The notes under the pieces are model-generated. The model had not been told where the DNA came from. It searched no databases and saw only the letters and a list, made by a program, of their open reading frames with translations. A stretch of DNA of 64,000 nucleotides from Roseococcus pinisoli (GTDB lineage Bacteria > Pseudomonadota > Alphaproteobacteria > Acetobacterales > Acetobacteraceae): assembly GCF_018413645.1 (NCBI RefSeq), contig NZ_JAHCDA010000005.1:239017-303016 (forward strand), written 5' to 3'. Position numbers and translations under genes: made by a program. Of the stretch, positions 61,983 through 64,000 are shown piece after piece. The stretch's first letter is position 1, and each line of letters begins with the position of its first letter.

Positions 61983-63068
61983 ATGATAACCGGTTTAGCC
62001 AGTCCGTTAGCGGTTGCCACGAGACTTCGGGCCTTGGCTGGATTGGGCCGGCGCTGCATAGCGGTCCTGGGGTTGGGCATGCTCGCGAGCATCAGCTTTC
62101 CTGCAGGCGACGGCGCCCATGCGCAGGGGTCGCCGACTTTGGCAGCGATCCGCGCCCGCGGCAGCGTGATCTGCGGCGTGCAGTCGAATAATCCCCCCTT
62201 CTCTCTGCCAGACAGCCGCGGGGTCTGGCGCGGAATGGACGTCGACTCCTGCCGCGCGCTGGCAGCCGCTGTGCTCGGCGATCCCGAGAAGGTCAATATT
62301 CGCCCTATCACGGGGCTGACCCGGTTCCCCGCAGTCCAGGGCGGCGACATCGATGTGTTGTTCGGCAGCACGACCTGGACCACGACGCGCGAGACACAAC
62401 TCGGCTTGATTTTCGCCGCCACGAACTTCTTCAGTGGGCAGGGCTTCCTGGTGCGGCGTTCGCTCGGCATCTCTCATCTGACCGAGTTGGACGGTGCGAC
62501 CGTCTGCGTTCCGCCGGGATCCACCACCGAGGTCATCCTGCAGGAATGGTTCCGTGCCCACCGGCTGGCCTTCCAGCCCATCCTCATCGACGATCCGAAC
62601 GAGATCATCCGCGCGTTCCTGGCTGGGCGCTGCGATGTCTACACCCGCGACATGACAGCTCTATCCGGCTTTCGCACATCGCAACCCAATCCGGACGATT
62701 TCCTGCTGCTGCCCGAGAACATCACCATGGAGCCGTTGGGGGCCTGGATCCGCAAGGGCGATGATCAGTGGCTCGACGTGATCCGCTGGACGCAGTTCGC
62801 CCTGATCTGGGCGGAGCAGCAAGGCGTGACAGCCGCAACGGTCGACAACCCAGGCGCAGCGCCATCGTCCGACGTCCGGCGCCTTCTGGGCGAGGGTGAC
62901 ATCGGGCCCACCATGGGACTTGATCGCCTTTGGGCGGCGAGAGCGATCAGGGCCGTTGGCAACTACGGGGAGATGTGGGAGCGCAATGCCGCGCCCTACG
63001 GCTTGTCGCGAGGGCTGAACCGCCTCTGGGATCAGGGCGGCCTAATGTACTCGCCACCGCTCCGCTAG
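61983..63068 (+). CDS. Amino-acid-type ABC transporter substrate-binding protein (AapJ-like), orphan
   Basis: A 361-aa periplasmic protein with signal peptide (cleavage near AHAQGSP) and GGGAGA before the ATG. SBP_bac_3/AapJ features are ARGSVICGVQSNNPPFSLPD, GMDVDSCRALAAAVLGDP and VLFGSTTWTTTRETQLGLIF. It ends NRLWDQGGLMYSPPLR, close to AapJ/BztA endings. General L-amino-acid binding is expected from the family. The permease and ATPase genes that normally follow are absent: a decayed recombinase begins immediately downstream. Confidence 0.9.
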   Translation: MITGLASPLAVATRLRALAGLGRRCIAVLGLGMLASISFPAGDGAHAQGSPTLAAIRARGSVICGVQSNNPPFSLPDSRGVWRGMDVDSCRALAAAVLGDPEKVNIRPITGLTRFPAVQGGDIDVLFGSTTWTTTRETQLGLIFAATNFFSGQGFLVRRSLGISHLTELDGATVCVPPGSTTEVILQEWFRAHRLAFQPILIDDPNEIIRAFLAGRCDVYTRDMTALSGFRTSQPNPDDFLLLPENITMEPLGAWIRKGDDQWLDVIRWTQFALIWAEQQGVTAATVDNPGAAPSSDVRRLLGEGDIGPTMGLDRLWAARAIRAVGNYGEMWERNAAPYGLSRGLNRLWDQGGLMYSPPLR

Positions 63069-63069
63069 G

Positions 63070-63815
63070 CATGGGCGAGCATGTTTGGAATCGGCAGCAC
63101 TTCGTGAAGAATCCAAGCATAGGCAAGCACGTGGTGAGGCTGAATCCGCGGCAGGCCTGGATCAACACGACTGTGCCGCAACTGGCTATTGTTGATCCGG
63201 AGATCTGGAGCTCGGCCCAGAACCGCCTGGCAGCTACGCGACTCAAAAGACACGGCGGATGCGATGGATCCCGCATCGATCAATCGAGTGGCTCGCCTTG
63301 CCGCGGCTCGGCGGCCGACTTGGCTGCTGTCTGGTTTCGCCCGCTGCGGCGTGTCCAACGGCTGGATGTCGGTGATGGGGAGTAAGAGACGGTTGGGTTT
63401 GCGAACCACGTCGAACGCGGCACCTGATCCAATCCGCGTATCCTGCAGCGCGACTTTAGTGGGTCTTGGCGGGCCTCAAGGAGCGGCTGCTGGCTTCCGA
63501 GCTCATCGAGGAATTCGCCCGCGTGTATGTCGCCAAGGTGAGCACGGCCAACCGAGATATCGGTGTTCGCCGGGCAGGACTTCAGCAGCAGCACGCAAAG
63601 CTGGGCCGACAAATCCGCAACCTCCTCGAGCTCCTCAAGGACGGCCACGCGGCGCTGCGATGGCCGAGTTCCGGCAGATGGAGTGGCGGCAGGAGGAGCT
63701 GGCGCGAGATCACCGCGGCGGGGACGCCGGCGGTGGCTCTGGTTCTTTGTCTGAACTTGTCGGCGCTCTACCTGCGTCGGACGAAGCTTGGGAGGAGGCG
63801 CTGGCCGAACTTTTA
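63070..63815 (+). pseudogene. Large serine recombinase remnant
   Basis: Three frames together recall the C-terminal part of a large serine recombinase. The recombinase domain is VWNRQHFVKNPSIGKHVVRL and AWINTTVPQLAIVDPEIWSS. The zinc-ribbon region is RRPTWLLSGFARCGVSNGWM with MSVMGSKRRLG, where one ribbon Cys is replaced. The coiled-coil tail is LKERLLASELIEEFARVYVA and QQQHAKLGRQIRNLLELL, then LNLSALYLRR. At least two frameshifts separate these, and the catalytic N-terminal resolvase domain is absent. It marks an old integration near the tRNA gene. Confidence 0.75.
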
Positions 63816-63883
63816 ATGGCGACCTTGCGGCGTTCCTTCATTCCTCGGGCCGGCCGTTGTCTGGCGCGCCCCCCAAACAGCGA

Positions 63884-63915
63884 AACGCCCGCTGTCTTTG
63901 GGGACAGCGGGCGTT
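63884..63915 (-). terminator. Terminator of the initiator tRNA gene
   Basis: A perfect 13-bp stem (63884-63896 with 63903-63915) and 6-nt loop, about 35 nt beyond the tRNA 3' end on the minus strand, followed by TTTCG. A typical rho-independent structure. Confidence 0.8.
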
Positions 63916-63949
63916 CTGGGTATGGGATCGCGGTATTGGGAGTATGGGA

Positions 63950-64000
63950 TGCGGGGACAGGATTTGAACCTGTGACCTTCAGGTTATGAGCCTGACGAGC
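63950..64000 (-). tRNA. Initiator tRNA-fMet (CAT), 5' part outside window
   Basis: The minus strand reads as the 3' 51 nt of an initiator tRNA. The anticodon arm is TCAGG-CTCATAA-CCTGA, the variable loop AGGTC, the T arm ACAGG-TTCAAAT-CCTGT and the acceptor half CCCCGCA. The last base A72 (rather than a Watson-Crick partner of C1) and the overall text match bacterial tRNA-fMet. The anticodon stem shows A-G-G/C-C-U instead of three G-C pairs. CCA is not encoded and the base at position 73 is T. Confidence 0.85.

Noticed and set aside
53266..64000. Attachment-site duplication between the T-arm-like sequence and the initiator tRNA
   Set aside because: Only GGTTCAAATCC is shared, the two are in opposite orientation, and tRNA-integrated islands need direct repeats of the tRNA 3' end.
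1..64000. CRISPR arrays, rRNA genes and intact insertion sequences
   Set aside because: No regularly spaced repeats, no rRNA text and no intact transposase were seen; the only recombinase is the broken one near 63.4 kb.

Overview
The window is high-G+C DNA with alphaproteobacterial gene content. I infer Acetobacteraceae, near Roseomonas sensu lato. The basis is five Bug-type tripartite-tricarboxylate binding proteins, a TctABC system, a squalene-hopene cyclase, and an initiator tRNA with the A-G-G/C-C-U anticodon stem known in alphaproteobacteria. No database search was possible, so all names rest on motifs, lengths and context read by eye.

Layout. 1-5.1 kb: 3' part of a gamma-glutamyltransferase, a TetR regulator, a DUF72 protein, an isocitrate-lyase/PEP-mutase-fold enzyme and a Bug protein. 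5.1-11.1 kb: a probable sulfur locus (AraC regulator, divergent TauD-like dioxygenase, two-domain rhodanese, MetQ-MetN-MetI importer). 11.2-21.2 kb: a catabolic locus. One strand carries a ThDP enzyme and a GntR regulator. The other carries a ThDP enzyme, zinc dehydrogenase, SDR, two TctC paralogues, TctB and TctA. AT-rich palindromes precede both transcripts.

21.4-30.8 kb: a small membrane protein, then a two-component system preceded by a possible 20-codon leader peptide, leading into a CzcCBA-type heavy-metal efflux operon. 30.8-41.3 kb: a tightly packed iron-chelate locus. It runs from a Fur-like site through an ECF sigma factor, FecR, a TonB receptor with signalling domain, an ABC ATPase, a binding protein and a fused permease to two flavin-dependent monooxygenases. 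41.6-53.1 kb: a small lipoprotein, an L,D-transpeptidase, two tandem Lin0512-family proteins, an RND drug-efflux pair with its TetR regulator and a 28-bp palindrome, a TetR/squalene-hopene cyclase pair, and a D,D-carboxypeptidase.

53.1-64 kb looks like an accessory region, visibly less G+C-rich. It holds structured non-coding DNA and fused gene remnants. Next comes an operon of two amidohydrolases, two Rieske proteins and a ferredoxin reductase with a Bug protein and a TetR regulator. It ends with an orphan amino-acid binding protein, a decayed serine recombinase, and the 3' part of an initiator tRNA-Met with its terminator.

The two best candidates for something undescribed are the iron-chelate operon ending in two monooxygenases, and the Rieske/amidohydrolase operon that has an electron-transfer chain but no terminal oxygenase in view.
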